Below are positions 42,825 through 51,511 of a stretch of 64,000 nucleotides of DNA, piece by piece. The position numbers and the translations under genes were made by a program. The notes beneath the pieces are model-generated. The model did no database searches, was not told where the DNA came from, and saw only the letters and a program-made list of their open reading frames with translations. Source of the DNA: Flavobacterium sp. Root901. Lineage in GTDB: Bacteria; Bacteroidota; Bacteroidia; Flavobacteriales; Flavobacteriaceae. The DNA lies in NCBI RefSeq assembly GCF_001429765.1, contig NZ_LMJB01000001.1:604346-668345 (forward strand), given 5' to 3'. Within the stretch, counting starts at the first letter, position 1; each line of letters opens with the position of its first letter.

Positions 42825-42858
42825 CAAATATAAGAATAAAACGGAACAATCGTTCCTG
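42825..42858 (-). promoter_or_regulatory. tetR promoter with palindromic operator
   Basis: TATATTTG (42825-42832, minus strand) is the -7 element. Just upstream lies ACGGAACAATCGTTCCTG (42841-42858), an imperfect copy of the perfect palindrome at 43678-43703; GGAAC and GTTCC are kept. Confidence 0.7.
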
Positions 42859-42872
42859 AATTAATCAAAAAA

Positions 42873-43625
42873 TTATACTACTGCATTTACGGTAAGTCCG
42901 CCGTCAACTACAATTTCAGTTCCGGTGATAAATGATGAATCGTCTGAAGCCAGAAAAGCAACTGTTTTTGCAATTTCAGAAGATTGAGCAAAACGTTTCA
43001 ATAAAATTTTTTCGCCAAGAACTGCTCCAAAGCCTTCAACTTCTTCTTTTTGCAAACCTAATTTCCCGTAAAGCGGAGTTTCAACAGGACCAGGAGAAAC
43101 AGCATTTACCCTGATTTTTCTTGGAGCCAATTCTACGGCAAACACTTTATTAAAGGATAAAACAGCTGCTTTACTTGCTGCATAAACACTAGAATTTGGC
43201 ATTCCAAGCTGTGCATTTACTGATGTATTAAAAATAATAGATGCCCCGTCATTTAAAATTGGCAACAATTTCTGAACTGAAAAATAAACCCCTTTTGTGT
43301 TTACATTCATAATTGTATCGTAATGGTCTTCGGGTGCAAGTTCAACCGGAGCAAAAGAAGCAACTCCTGCATTTAAAAACAGAATATCAACTTTTCCGAA
43401 TTTTGCTTTTACCTCAGCCGCCAAATTATCAATTGATTTCAAATCTGACTGGTCTGCAGCGATTCCGGTAACATTTAATTCTGTTTCGGCTTTTGCCAAA
43501 GCTTCTTTATTTCTACCTGTTACAATTACTTTTGCACCCAATGATGCTAATTCTGCAGCAGCTGCATACCCAATTCCGCTATTTCCACCTGTTACAATAG
43601 CTACTTTGTTTTCTAAATTTTTCAT
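42873..43625 (-). CDS. Short-chain dehydrogenase/reductase
   Basis: A 250-residue SDR. The cofactor loop is VTGGNSGIGYAAAAEL, NAG is in LFLNAGVASFAP, and the catalytic Ser-Tyr-Lys are in FNTSVNAQLG and SVYAASKAAVL. The charged position (VTGRNKEAL) favours NADP. The substrate is unknown. It is the first gene of an SDR-tetR pair and sits behind a 26-base palindrome. Confidence 0.93.
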   Translation of the reverse strand: MKNLENKVAIVTGGNSGIGYAAAAELASLGAKVIVTGRNKEALAKAETELNVTGIAADQSDLKSIDNLAAEVKAKFGKVDILFLNAGVASFAPVELAPEDHYDTIMNVNTKGVYFSVQKLLPILNDGASIIFNTSVNAQLGMPNSSVYAASKAAVLSFNKVFAVELAPRKIRVNAVSPGPVETPLYGKLGLQKEEVEGFGAVLGEKILLKRFAQSSEIAKTVAFLASDDSSFITGTEIVVDGGLTVNAVV

Positions 43626-43668
43626 TTTATTTATTATTTAAATTATTGATTATTCAATTATTACGGTA

Positions 43669-43703
43669 CAAAGATATAATAACGGAACGATCGTTCCGTT
43701 ATT
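43669..43703 (-). promoter_or_regulatory. SDR promoter with a perfect 26-base palindrome
   Basis: On the minus strand TATCTTTG (43669-43676) is the -7 element. Directly upstream, 43678-43703 is a perfect 26-base palindrome centred on CGATCG with arms containing AACGGAACG. It fills the space where polymerase binds, so it is very probably the TetR operator. Confidence 0.85.
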
Positions 43704-43826
43704 TATTTTGTTAAAATTTCGTTAAAATTTCCTGAAGCTCTCAGAAGAGCCCTTTAATTAGGGAAATTAACTATCGGACTATAAAGGAAAGAAATCGCAA
43801 AATGTCGATCCTTTTTATTTTATGCG

Positions 43827-43834
43827 TAATTTTG
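43827..43834 (+). promoter_or_regulatory. -7 element of the GAF protein gene
   Basis: TAATTTTG, 22 bases before the ATG at 43857. Confidence 0.5.
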
Positions 43835-43856
43835 TAGCCTAAAAACAAAAAACAAA

Positions 43857-46226
43857 ATGGATCGTCTTTTACCAATCGAAAGCCCTTTCGAAACGATAAT
43901 CTCATTTCATAAATTAATTGAATCTTTTGAGCAGATTGCTTTATCAGATGTTGATTACCGATCTAATTACGCCAAAGCAATTTTAAAGGAAATAGAAGCT
44001 TATCCTGAATTTAGAACGGGAATTCGCGATTTTAGTACTATTAAAAATAATGAAGCTTTAATTAAAAATATTGCTGCAGATTTATTTCCAACGGCTTTGA
44101 CAAACAATGAAATAAAAGCTATAACAATTCCTTTTCAGAATATATCTTTTAATTATACTGAGCGGTTCAAGAAAATTTTACGCAATGCCGGCGACGAATT
44201 TTATATGGAAATCCGTGATTTTGATGATCACCAATTCTATATAAATAACTGCTGTTTAATCCTGGCTTATTATTACAATCAAAATATCGATTTTAATAAA
44301 CCGTTTTTCTATGACATTCCCGATGAAGAAGGTGTAGAAAAGCATTACCGCATTTTGTATAATGCAGATTTTATGGAAATTACCCCAACAGAAAAATCTG
44401 TTGAACTTACTCAGGAAGATATAGACCAGTTAATTGATAATTATAATGATATTGACTTATGGAAATCTAAATTTCCGCCCGGAAGCTGGCAGTTAAAAGG
44501 CTTCGGGATTGTTTCTTTATTTGATGCAACTACAGAAAGTGCTATTTCTACTTTAAAAAGCAACCTTTTAAAACCTAATACAAAAGGCCTGGATTCTGAT
44601 AATATTCTGGAAAACATTTTCAGATCTATTTTTAAAATCCCGAGCTTAAAAGTTGGATTTATTATTTATAATCCTGAAGAAGAAAAATTCATCAGGCCAA
44701 TGAAATTCGACAAACAAATTACAAGCTTTTTATTAGATTCAGATCAGGAAATAGATTGTAAAAATGCTTTCTTTGGATGTTCATTTGAAAATCTTCTGGA
44801 TAAAAATGAGCCATTTGTTATTTCAAATGTCAAAAAGTTTATTGAAGAGTCGTCAAATAAAAAACTGGGTGAACACTTATTAAAACAAGGCATTCAAAGC
44901 TGCGTGTTTGCTCCGGTAACCAAAGACGGCCATATATTAGGCGTTATCGAGCTGGTTTCAGAAAATCCGAGAGATTTAAACAGTGTAAACGCAACAAAAC
45001 TGGAACTTGTTCTGCCGTATTTAACCGATACTATTGATCGCTATAATACAGATATGCAGCATCAGATTGAGGCGATTATCCAGCGTGAATACACTACAAT
45101 TCACCCGAGTGTATATTGGAAATTCAGAAAAGAATCTCAAAATTATTTTCAAAATATAAATCATACAAAAGATTATATTTTCAAAGAAATTGTATTCAAA
45201 AATGTATTTCCGCTTTACGGGCAAATTGATATAAAAGGTTCTTCTGAACACCGAAATGAAACCGTAAAAATTGATTTAAAAAATCAGCTTACGGCTCTTT
45301 TGGAAATTTTCGATAATCAAAAACCAAATTCAAACCTGGTTCTTTTGGAGCAGAGAAAGTTTGAACTGGAATCGCTTCGAAATGAACTCGATTTTCCTCT
45401 AAAAGCTGATATGGAGCAGCATATTCAGCGTTATATAGAAGAAGAAATTCATCCTATATTAAAAAACACAAAAGATAATGCCCAAAATCAGCAATTAGAA
45501 GAATTGTATTTTGAAAGTCTGGATGAAAAAACCGGAATGTTTTACCAGGAAAGAAAAAAGTTTGATAATGCAATGTCTATTATCAACAAAAGGCTGGCTT
45601 CTGTTTTAGATAAAAAGCAAGTCGAAGCACAGCAAATTTATCCGCATTATTACGAGCGTTTTAAAACAGACGGAGTAGAACACAATTTATATATTGGGGC
45701 TTCTATTTCGCCGACAAAACCTTTCGATATTATGTACCTGCACAATTTGCGTTTATGGCAGCTGCAGACTTTATGTGAAATGGAACTAGAACATCATCAG
45801 CTAAAAGAATCGCTTCCTTATGAATTGGATGTTACTTCCCTGATTTTGGTTTTCAGTTCTCCGCTTTCGATTCGTTTCAGAATGGATGAAAAGCGTTTTG
45901 ATGTTGACGGAACTTATAATGCAAGATATGAAGTTGTTAAAAAACGAATTGACAAGTCGCATATAAAAGGAACAAACGAACGTATCACGGAAAAAGAGAA
46001 AATCACTATCGTATATTCTCAAAACAGTGAAGAAATTGAATATTTAAAATACATTAAATACCTGCAGCACAAAAAAATTCTGGAACCTTCCATTGAACAA
46101 TTTGAGGTTGAAGATCTTCAGGGTGTTTCTGGCTTAAAAGCCATTCGTGTAAAAGTGATTAATAATGCAAACACTTCTAAAATAAAGAAAATTACTTATC
46201 AGGATTTATTAGATGAGCTCAACTAA
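43857..46226 (+). CDS. Large GAF-domain protein of unknown role
   Basis: 789 residues, soluble. A GAF-like domain lies at about 250-400 (IFKIPSLKVGFIIYNPEEEKF, then GIQSCVFAPVTKDGHILGVIELV). The parts before and after it match no domain I know; the C-terminal third is charged and helical, with a conserved-looking LPYELDVTSLILVFSSPLSIRF. No kinase, cyclase or DNA-binding part is visible. It could be a signalling scaffold. It is a single gene whose last codons form half of its terminator. Confidence 0.75.
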   Translation: MDRLLPIESPFETIISFHKLIESFEQIALSDVDYRSNYAKAILKEIEAYPEFRTGIRDFSTIKNNEALIKNIAADLFPTALTNNEIKAITIPFQNISFNYTERFKKILRNAGDEFYMEIRDFDDHQFYINNCCLILAYYYNQNIDFNKPFFYDIPDEEGVEKHYRILYNADFMEITPTEKSVELTQEDIDQLIDNYNDIDLWKSKFPPGSWQLKGFGIVSLFDATTESAISTLKSNLLKPNTKGLDSDNILENIFRSIFKIPSLKVGFIIYNPEEEKFIRPMKFDKQITSFLLDSDQEIDCKNAFFGCSFENLLDKNEPFVISNVKKFIEESSNKKLGEHLLKQGIQSCVFAPVTKDGHILGVIELVSENPRDLNSVNATKLELVLPYLTDTIDRYNTDMQHQIEAIIQREYTTIHPSVYWKFRKESQNYFQNINHTKDYIFKEIVFKNVFPLYGQIDIKGSSEHRNETVKIDLKNQLTALLEIFDNQKPNSNLVLLEQRKFELESLRNELDFPLKADMEQHIQRYIEEEIHPILKNTKDNAQNQQLEELYFESLDEKTGMFYQERKKFDNAMSIINKRLASVLDKKQVEAQQIYPHYYERFKTDGVEHNLYIGASISPTKPFDIMYLHNLRLWQLQTLCEMELEHHQLKESLPYELDVTSLILVFSSPLSIRFRMDEKRFDVDGTYNARYEVVKKRIDKSHIKGTNERITEKEKITIVYSQNSEEIEYLKYIKYLQHKKILEPSIEQFEVEDLQGVSGLKAIRVKVINNANTSKIKKITYQDLLDELN

Positions 46227-46241
46227 AAGTTGAGCTTTTTT
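46216..46241 (+). terminator. Terminator formed partly by the last codons of the GAF gene
   Basis: AGCTCAACT (46216-46224) pairs perfectly with AGTTGAGCT (46228-46236), followed by TTTTT. The 5' arm lies in the last codons and runs into the stop codon (46224-46226). Confidence 0.85.
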
Positions 46242-46249
46242 ATTTTGTA

Positions 46250-46401
46250 ACACATAGAAACATAAATTTTTAAAACTTAAAAAGGCATTTCATTTGTTTA
46301 AAAAACATAGGTGAGAAACTTGTTTCTTTTACGATTCTTCATTCGAATTTAAAATCTATGCTTCTATGTGTTTAAAACATTTCGCAAACTTTGTCAAAGT
46401 T
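46250..46401. repeat. Inverted repeat ACACATAGAA type plus a small palindrome
   Basis: The arms 46250-46264 and 46357-46371 match at 14 of 15 positions. AACTTTG-T-CAAAGTT (46387-46401) follows and shares its core with 123-155. Confidence 0.7.
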
Positions 46402-46413
46402 GATGATAAAGTG

Positions 46414-47592
46414 TTAAATCGATTTAAATGCTATTACAAACGAAATCACAGTAATAATAATTCCAACCATAAAAAGGTTATAAGCGATTCGGAGTAAATT
46501 ATATTTTCGCTGTAAAACCAACCCCAGATAATACAAGTCTTTAATCATGTTAGAATAAAGATAATCACGGTCTTTCATCATTTCGTTCATTGCCCAGTCA
46601 TATTCTTCTAAAGGCATTTTATAGAAATTTCCAAAAAACAATAAATTGATTTTTTTATTCTCAATATCTTCTCTTGTAAAAACACCCGAAGTTACTTTTG
46701 GCCGCGTTGAAAGAATTGCAAATATTATTGTAATAACACTCGACATGAGCATAATGAAAGTTGGAAGTACTAAATGCGCATTTTTCGGACTATCCAGTTT
46801 AGGAATAATTGTGGAAAGTGCAATCGAAATAATAATAGCATTTACAGACAATAAAATATTGGCTTTACTGTCGGCAATTCCGCTCAAACGCGTATGATTT
46901 CCTAACGTAACCCGAAATAAGGTGTCGACACCGCGATCTGGTTTTTCAATTTTTTCGCTTTTTTTGTTTTCCTTCTCAAGTGCTTCTGCAGCTTTCAACT
47001 CTTGTTTGTTTATTTTTTTCTGAATTAAAATAAGGTTTTTTTCTTTTAAAGGCTGCCATTTTTTCAAAGCATGATCTGTATAAAACCTATGTTTATTGAG
47101 TAAAAAATTCAGGTTTTCTTTTGTCCACTCCGCATTTGAAAAATTTACGATGCCGGTATTTTTTAATTCCAGACGCAATAATTCACAGGTTGTAACATAT
47201 TCAGCACCCATTAAATGAGCATAATCTGCATCTTTTATTATTTTTTCCAAAAGTGTTTTTGGCTGGTAATCTTTAGCAGTAGCTAAAATTAAACCGGACA
47301 CCTGTTCGATAAATTTTTCAGATTTGCCTTTTTCCCTTAAAAAATCAGCAGCAATCTTTACACTCTTGCTTTCGTGGTTTTCATATCCGTCTACATATCC
47401 CGTATCATGAAACCATGCGGCAACTAAAAGTGCCTCTTTATCATCACTTTCTACGTCTTCTTTTTTGCAAAGCTCTTTAACCGCCGTAACTACGCTAAAA
47501 GTATGGTTAAAATTATGGTAAGAATATAAATTAGAAAGTTTATCTTTGAGTAAATTACTGACGAAATCCTCGGATTGTTCTATTAGATTCAT
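46414..47592 (-). CDS. HD-domain protein fused to a Pycsar-type membrane effector domain (PycTM)
   Basis: 392 residues. An N-terminal HD phosphohydrolase domain has His26/His30 (YHNFNHTF), HD at 62-63 (AAWFHDTGYVDGYENHE) and IIKDADYAHLMGA. After a charged linker, the second half begins TLGNHTRLSGIADSKANILLSVNAI, the start of the PycTM (DUF5706) domain, with helices near 245-265, 277-300 and 366-390. In Pycsar defence, PycTM effectors open the membrane when cCMP or cUMP is made by a cyclase. No cyclase gene is near. The HD part may destroy or sense the nucleotide (inference). Confidence 0.85.
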   Translation of the reverse strand: MNLIEQSEDFVSNLLKDKLSNLYSYHNFNHTFSVVTAVKELCKKEDVESDDKEALLVAAWFHDTGYVDGYENHESKSVKIAADFLREKGKSEKFIEQVSGLILATAKDYQPKTLLEKIIKDADYAHLMGAEYVTTCELLRLELKNTGIVNFSNAEWTKENLNFLLNKHRFYTDHALKKWQPLKEKNLILIQKKINKQELKAAEALEKENKKSEKIEKPDRGVDTLFRVTLGNHTRLSGIADSKANILLSVNAIIISIALSTIIPKLDSPKNAHLVLPTFIMLMSSVITIIFAILSTRPKVTSGVFTREDIENKKINLLFFGNFYKMPLEEYDWAMNEMMKDRDYLYSNMIKDLYYLGLVLQRKYNLLRIAYNLFMVGIIITVISFVIAFKSI

Positions 47593-47618
47593 AAAGAATA
47601 TTTTTATACCACTAAATT

Positions 47619-50600
47619 ATGAAATTGTTTTTGGAAAATCATTTTATTGCGAAGATTAAAAACTTTTCTGCAGCAATAATAACACTTCTGTTTATTTATT
47701 CGTGTGCTACGAATAAAGCTCAATACGGAAAAGATATTACGGCCACCGAATCAGAAAACGCAACAGATACTATAAAAATTGACCATACCTTTTATCTTGT
47801 TGGAGATGCCGGAAATGCTGACGAAGAACAAGCGCAGCAAACACTAGGACTCTTACATCAAAAACTTAAAAAAGCAAGTAAAAAATCGACTCTTCTTTTT
47901 TTAGGTGATAACATTTATCCAAAAGGCTTTCCGGCTGATAAAAATAAAGGAGATCAGGCTCTTGCAGAAAAAAAACTTAACAATCAATTAAAACTCACTA
48001 AGGGATTTAAGGGAAAAACCATCTTTATTCCCGGAAATCATGATTGGTACAACGGAATAAAAGGTTTGGAATTACAGGCCGATTTTATAACAAAAAATTT
48101 AAATGATAAAAAAGCTTTTCTTCCGAGAAAGTCCTGCCCTATTGAAGATGTAAAAATTGACAGTATTACCACATTAGTAACTATTGACAGCGAATGGTTT
48201 CTGGAAGACTGGGACAACCATCCTACAATAAATGATAATTGTGACATCAAAACGCGTGAAGATTTTTTTGAAGAGCTTGAAAATATTTTAAATAAAAATC
48301 AGGAAAAAACAGTTGTTCTGGCTATTCATCATCCTTTATTAAGCAACGGAAGCCACGGCGGACAGTTTTCATTAGAAAAACAATTATTTCCTTTAGAGAA
48401 AAAAATCCCGCTTCCGGTAATTGGATCTTTTATAAATCTGCTTCGAAAAACTTCTGGTGTAAGTCCGCAGGATATTCAAAATAAACAATATACAATTTAT
48501 GCAAAAAGAATAAAAACACTTTTGCAAAAGCAGCGAAACGTAATTGTAGTTTCAGGCCACGATCACAATTTACAATATATCAGTAAAGAAAACATTCAGC
48601 AGATTATCAGCGGTGCCGGATCAAAATCTGAAGCGGCAAGAGCCATAAATCCGTTTGATTTTTCATATGGCGGAAACGGTTATGCAGCTTTGACTTTATT
48701 TAAAAGCGGCGATGCCAAGGTTTCTTTTTATGGATATGAGAATAATAAAGAGAAACTGCTTTTTGAAAAAGAAATCATAAAAGCAAAAGAAATCAATTGG
48801 GCTTCAGATATTCCGAATAACTTTTCTCCAAAAATCACCACTTCTATCTATTCAACCAAAATGACCGATAAAAGCTGGTTTCATAAATTTCTGTTCGGAC
48901 AGCATTACAGAAAATATTACAGCACACCAATCGAGGCAAAAGTGGCTACTGTAGATACTTTGATGGGCGGCTTAAAACCTATTCGCGAAGGCGGCGGACA
49001 TCAATCTGTTTCTTTAAGAATGTCTGACCCAAAAGGCCGTGAATATGTAATGCGCGGCATGAAAAAAAGTGCCACAGTGTTTTTACAATCTGTTGCTTTT
49101 AAAGATCAGTATATCGTAAATGATTTTGAAGACACTTATGCGGAGAGTTTTTTATTTGATTTTTATACGACTTCTCATCCGTATGCATCATATGTAACAG
49201 GAAGCATGTCAGACAAAATTGGTATTTTTCATACCAACCCGATTTTATATTACATTCCGAAACAAAATGGTTTGGGAGAATTTAATGCAGGTTTTGGCGA
49301 TCAGCTGTATATGATTGAAGAAAGGCCGGCAGACAATCATTTAGATGGTAAGAATTTTGGAAATCCGTCTAATATCATCAGCACAGATGATATGATGGCA
49401 AATCTTCATAAAGATGAAAAATATTCTGTTGACGAAAAAGAATATATAAAAGCCCGTTTATTTGATATTCTGATTGGCGACTGGGACAGACACAGCGATC
49501 AATGGCGATGGGCAGAATTTAAAAAAGGAGACAAAGTTATTTATAAACCAATTCCGCGAGACAGGGATCAGGCATTTGTTAAATATGACGGAGCACTGCT
49601 TTCTATTTTGATGAATATTCCGGCATTGCGCCACATGCGTACTTTTAAAGATAAAATTGGCAATGTAAAATGGCTGAGCAGAGAACCTTACCCGATGGAT
49701 TTGGCTTTATTAAGAACTGCCGAAGAAAAAGACTGGATTGAACAGGCAAAGTTTATTCAGGATAATTTATCTGACAGCGACATTGAAAATGCTTTTAAAA
49801 ATATGCCAAAAGAAGTTCAGGACGGAACTGTTGACGAAATTATCCGAAAATTAAAAAACAGAAAAAGGGAACTTCAAAAATACGCAGGCCGTTATTCTGA
49901 TGTTTTAAGCAGAACAGTAATGATTGCCGGAACCGATAAAAAAGACAAATTTGTTTTGAATCATAATGCAAGAAAAAGTATTGAAATTCAGGTTTTCAGA
50001 ATTAAAAAAGAAGGAGATGATTTAGTTTATACAAAGACATTACATGATGCCAAGACCAAAAATGTCTGGATTTATGGTTTAGATGATAATGATGTTTTTG
50101 AAGTAAAAGGAGATCAGAAATCCAGAATTAAAGTCCGCCTGATTGGTGGTCAAAACAACGATACCTACACTATTGAAAATGGCAGAAAAGTTATTGTTTA
50201 CGATTTTAAATCAAAGGAAAACACATACCACTTAGATTCTAAAACCCAAACCCAGTTAACTGACGATTACGACGTTAATTTATACAATTATCAAAAACCG
50301 AAATATAATGTAGTTTCGGGTTTACCTAATATTGGTTACAATCCCGACGACGGTGTAAAAGTTGGTGTGAATGTAAATTATACCGTAAACAATTTTAAAC
50401 AAAATCCGTACACGCAGCGTCATGTTTTTAATGCTTTTTACTATTTCGCAACAGGAGGTTTAGAATTTAATTATGCTGCACATTTCCCGGGATTATTAGG
50501 AAAATGGGTTATAGATGTTGAATCACTTTACACCACGCCAAATTTTGCGATGAATTATTTTGGGTATGGAAACGAATCTCAATATGATGATAACCTTGGT

Positions 50601-51350
50601 TTGGACTATAATCGGGTACGTATCCGTAAATTTAATGCTTCTGGCGCCATCAGACACGTTGGAAGATACGGAAGTGAATTTAGTATTCAGCCTATCTTTC
50701 AAAGGATGACAGTTGAAGATACAGAAAACAGATACATTGATACTCCAAATATTGTAAATCCTGATGTATTTAATAGTCAGAATTATGGAAGCCTGAAAGT
50801 AAAATATCTTTTCAAAAACTCTGATTTTGCAGCAAAACCAACTTTAGGAATGGCTTTTATGATTGCCGCAACCTGGACAACTAACTTAGAAGACACGAAG
50901 AAAAACTTTCCAACGCTGGAAAGTTATTTAGGATTCACGCATAAAATTGACCATAACGGAAAACTGGTTTTAGCCACTTATTTAAAAGGAAAAGCAATTT
51001 TTAATAATAATTACGAATTCTATCAGGGTGCAGCTCTGGGCGGAGATACCGATTTGCGTGGTTTTAGAAATGAGCGCTTTTTAGGAAACTCTTATTTCTC
51101 TCAAAGTTCTGATTTACGCCTGAGCCTTGGCAAAATACGAAAAACAATTGCTCCGTTTACATACGGAATTTTAGGCGGTTTTGATTATGGAAGGGTTTGG
51201 CTTGATGGTGAAAATTCCAGAAAATGGCATCAGGATTACGGCGGCGGACTTTGGCTGAATGCAATCAATGTATTAACTGCCAGAATATCTTATTTCAAAT
51301 CTCCTGATGAAATTGGAAGGGTTATTTTTGGAGCGGCATATAGCTTTTAA
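47619..51350 (+). CDS. Calcineurin-like phosphoesterase / kinase-like / outer membrane barrel fusion lipoprotein
   Basis: A 1243-residue protein. LLFIYSCATN is a lipoprotein signal. Residues about 55-330 are a metallophosphoesterase: LVGDAGNADE, LFLGDNIYPKG, PGNHDWYNG, AIHHPLLSNGSHGG and VSGHDHNLQ. Residues about 430-800 contain LIGDWDRHSDQWRW and YKPIPRDRDQAF, spaced as in CotH/Fam20-like secreted kinases. From about 890 on, beta-strands and a BamA/TamA-like end (AALGGDTDLRGFRNERFLG) form an outer membrane barrel. The first and last parts are clear; the kinase-like reading is my inference. Only 26 bases separate it from the divergent PycTM gene. Confidence 0.85.
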   Translation: MKLFLENHFIAKIKNFSAAIITLLFIYSCATNKAQYGKDITATESENATDTIKIDHTFYLVGDAGNADEEQAQQTLGLLHQKLKKASKKSTLLFLGDNIYPKGFPADKNKGDQALAEKKLNNQLKLTKGFKGKTIFIPGNHDWYNGIKGLELQADFITKNLNDKKAFLPRKSCPIEDVKIDSITTLVTIDSEWFLEDWDNHPTINDNCDIKTREDFFEELENILNKNQEKTVVLAIHHPLLSNGSHGGQFSLEKQLFPLEKKIPLPVIGSFINLLRKTSGVSPQDIQNKQYTIYAKRIKTLLQKQRNVIVVSGHDHNLQYISKENIQQIISGAGSKSEAARAINPFDFSYGGNGYAALTLFKSGDAKVSFYGYENNKEKLLFEKEIIKAKEINWASDIPNNFSPKITTSIYSTKMTDKSWFHKFLFGQHYRKYYSTPIEAKVATVDTLMGGLKPIREGGGHQSVSLRMSDPKGREYVMRGMKKSATVFLQSVAFKDQYIVNDFEDTYAESFLFDFYTTSHPYASYVTGSMSDKIGIFHTNPILYYIPKQNGLGEFNAGFGDQLYMIEERPADNHLDGKNFGNPSNIISTDDMMANLHKDEKYSVDEKEYIKARLFDILIGDWDRHSDQWRWAEFKKGDKVIYKPIPRDRDQAFVKYDGALLSILMNIPALRHMRTFKDKIGNVKWLSREPYPMDLALLRTAEEKDWIEQAKFIQDNLSDSDIENAFKNMPKEVQDGTVDEIIRKLKNRKRELQKYAGRYSDVLSRTVMIAGTDKKDKFVLNHNARKSIEIQVFRIKKEGDDLVYTKTLHDAKTKNVWIYGLDDNDVFEVKGDQKSRIKVRLIGGQNNDTYTIENGRKVIVYDFKSKENTYHLDSKTQTQLTDDYDVNLYNYQKPKYNVVSGLPNIGYNPDDGVKVGVNVNYTVNNFKQNPYTQRHVFNAFYYFATGGLEFNYAAHFPGLLGKWVIDVESLYTTPNFAMNYFGYGNESQYDDNLGLDYNRVRIRKFNASGAIRHVGRYGSEFSIQPIFQRMTVEDTENRYIDTPNIVNPDVFNSQNYGSLKVKYLFKNSDFAAKPTLGMAFMIAATWTTNLEDTKKNFPTLESYLGFTHKIDHNGKLVLATYLKGKAIFNNNYEFYQGAALGGDTDLRGFRNERFLGNSYFSQSSDLRLSLGKIRKTIAPFTYGILGGFDYGRVWLDGENSRKWHQDYGGGLWLNAINVLTARISYFKSPDEIGRVIFGAAYSF

Positions 51351-51505
51351 AAGATTCTAAGTTTCTGAGATACTAAGATTCTAAGTTTTTTTAGACTGTA
51401 ATTTAAAATAAAGAGCCACGAATTCACGAATTATTTTTATTTAAAATTCGTGAATTCGTGGCTGACTTTTTTCTTAGAATCTTAGTATCTCAGAACTTAG
51501 AGCTT
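51351..51505. repeat. Nested inverted repeats between convergent genes
   Basis: The outer arms 51351-51385 and 51473-51500 are of the CTTAGAATCTTAG family with one indel. Inside, GCCACGAATTCACGAATT (51415-51432) pairs perfectly with 51445-51462. It separates two convergent genes and may terminate both. Confidence 0.85.
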
Positions 51506-51511
51506 AGAAGC

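Noticed and set aside
46414..47592. A complete Pycsar defence locus
   Set aside because: No nucleotide cyclase gene is within reach; neighbours are a GAF protein and a phosphoesterase fusion, so only an effector-like domain is claimed.
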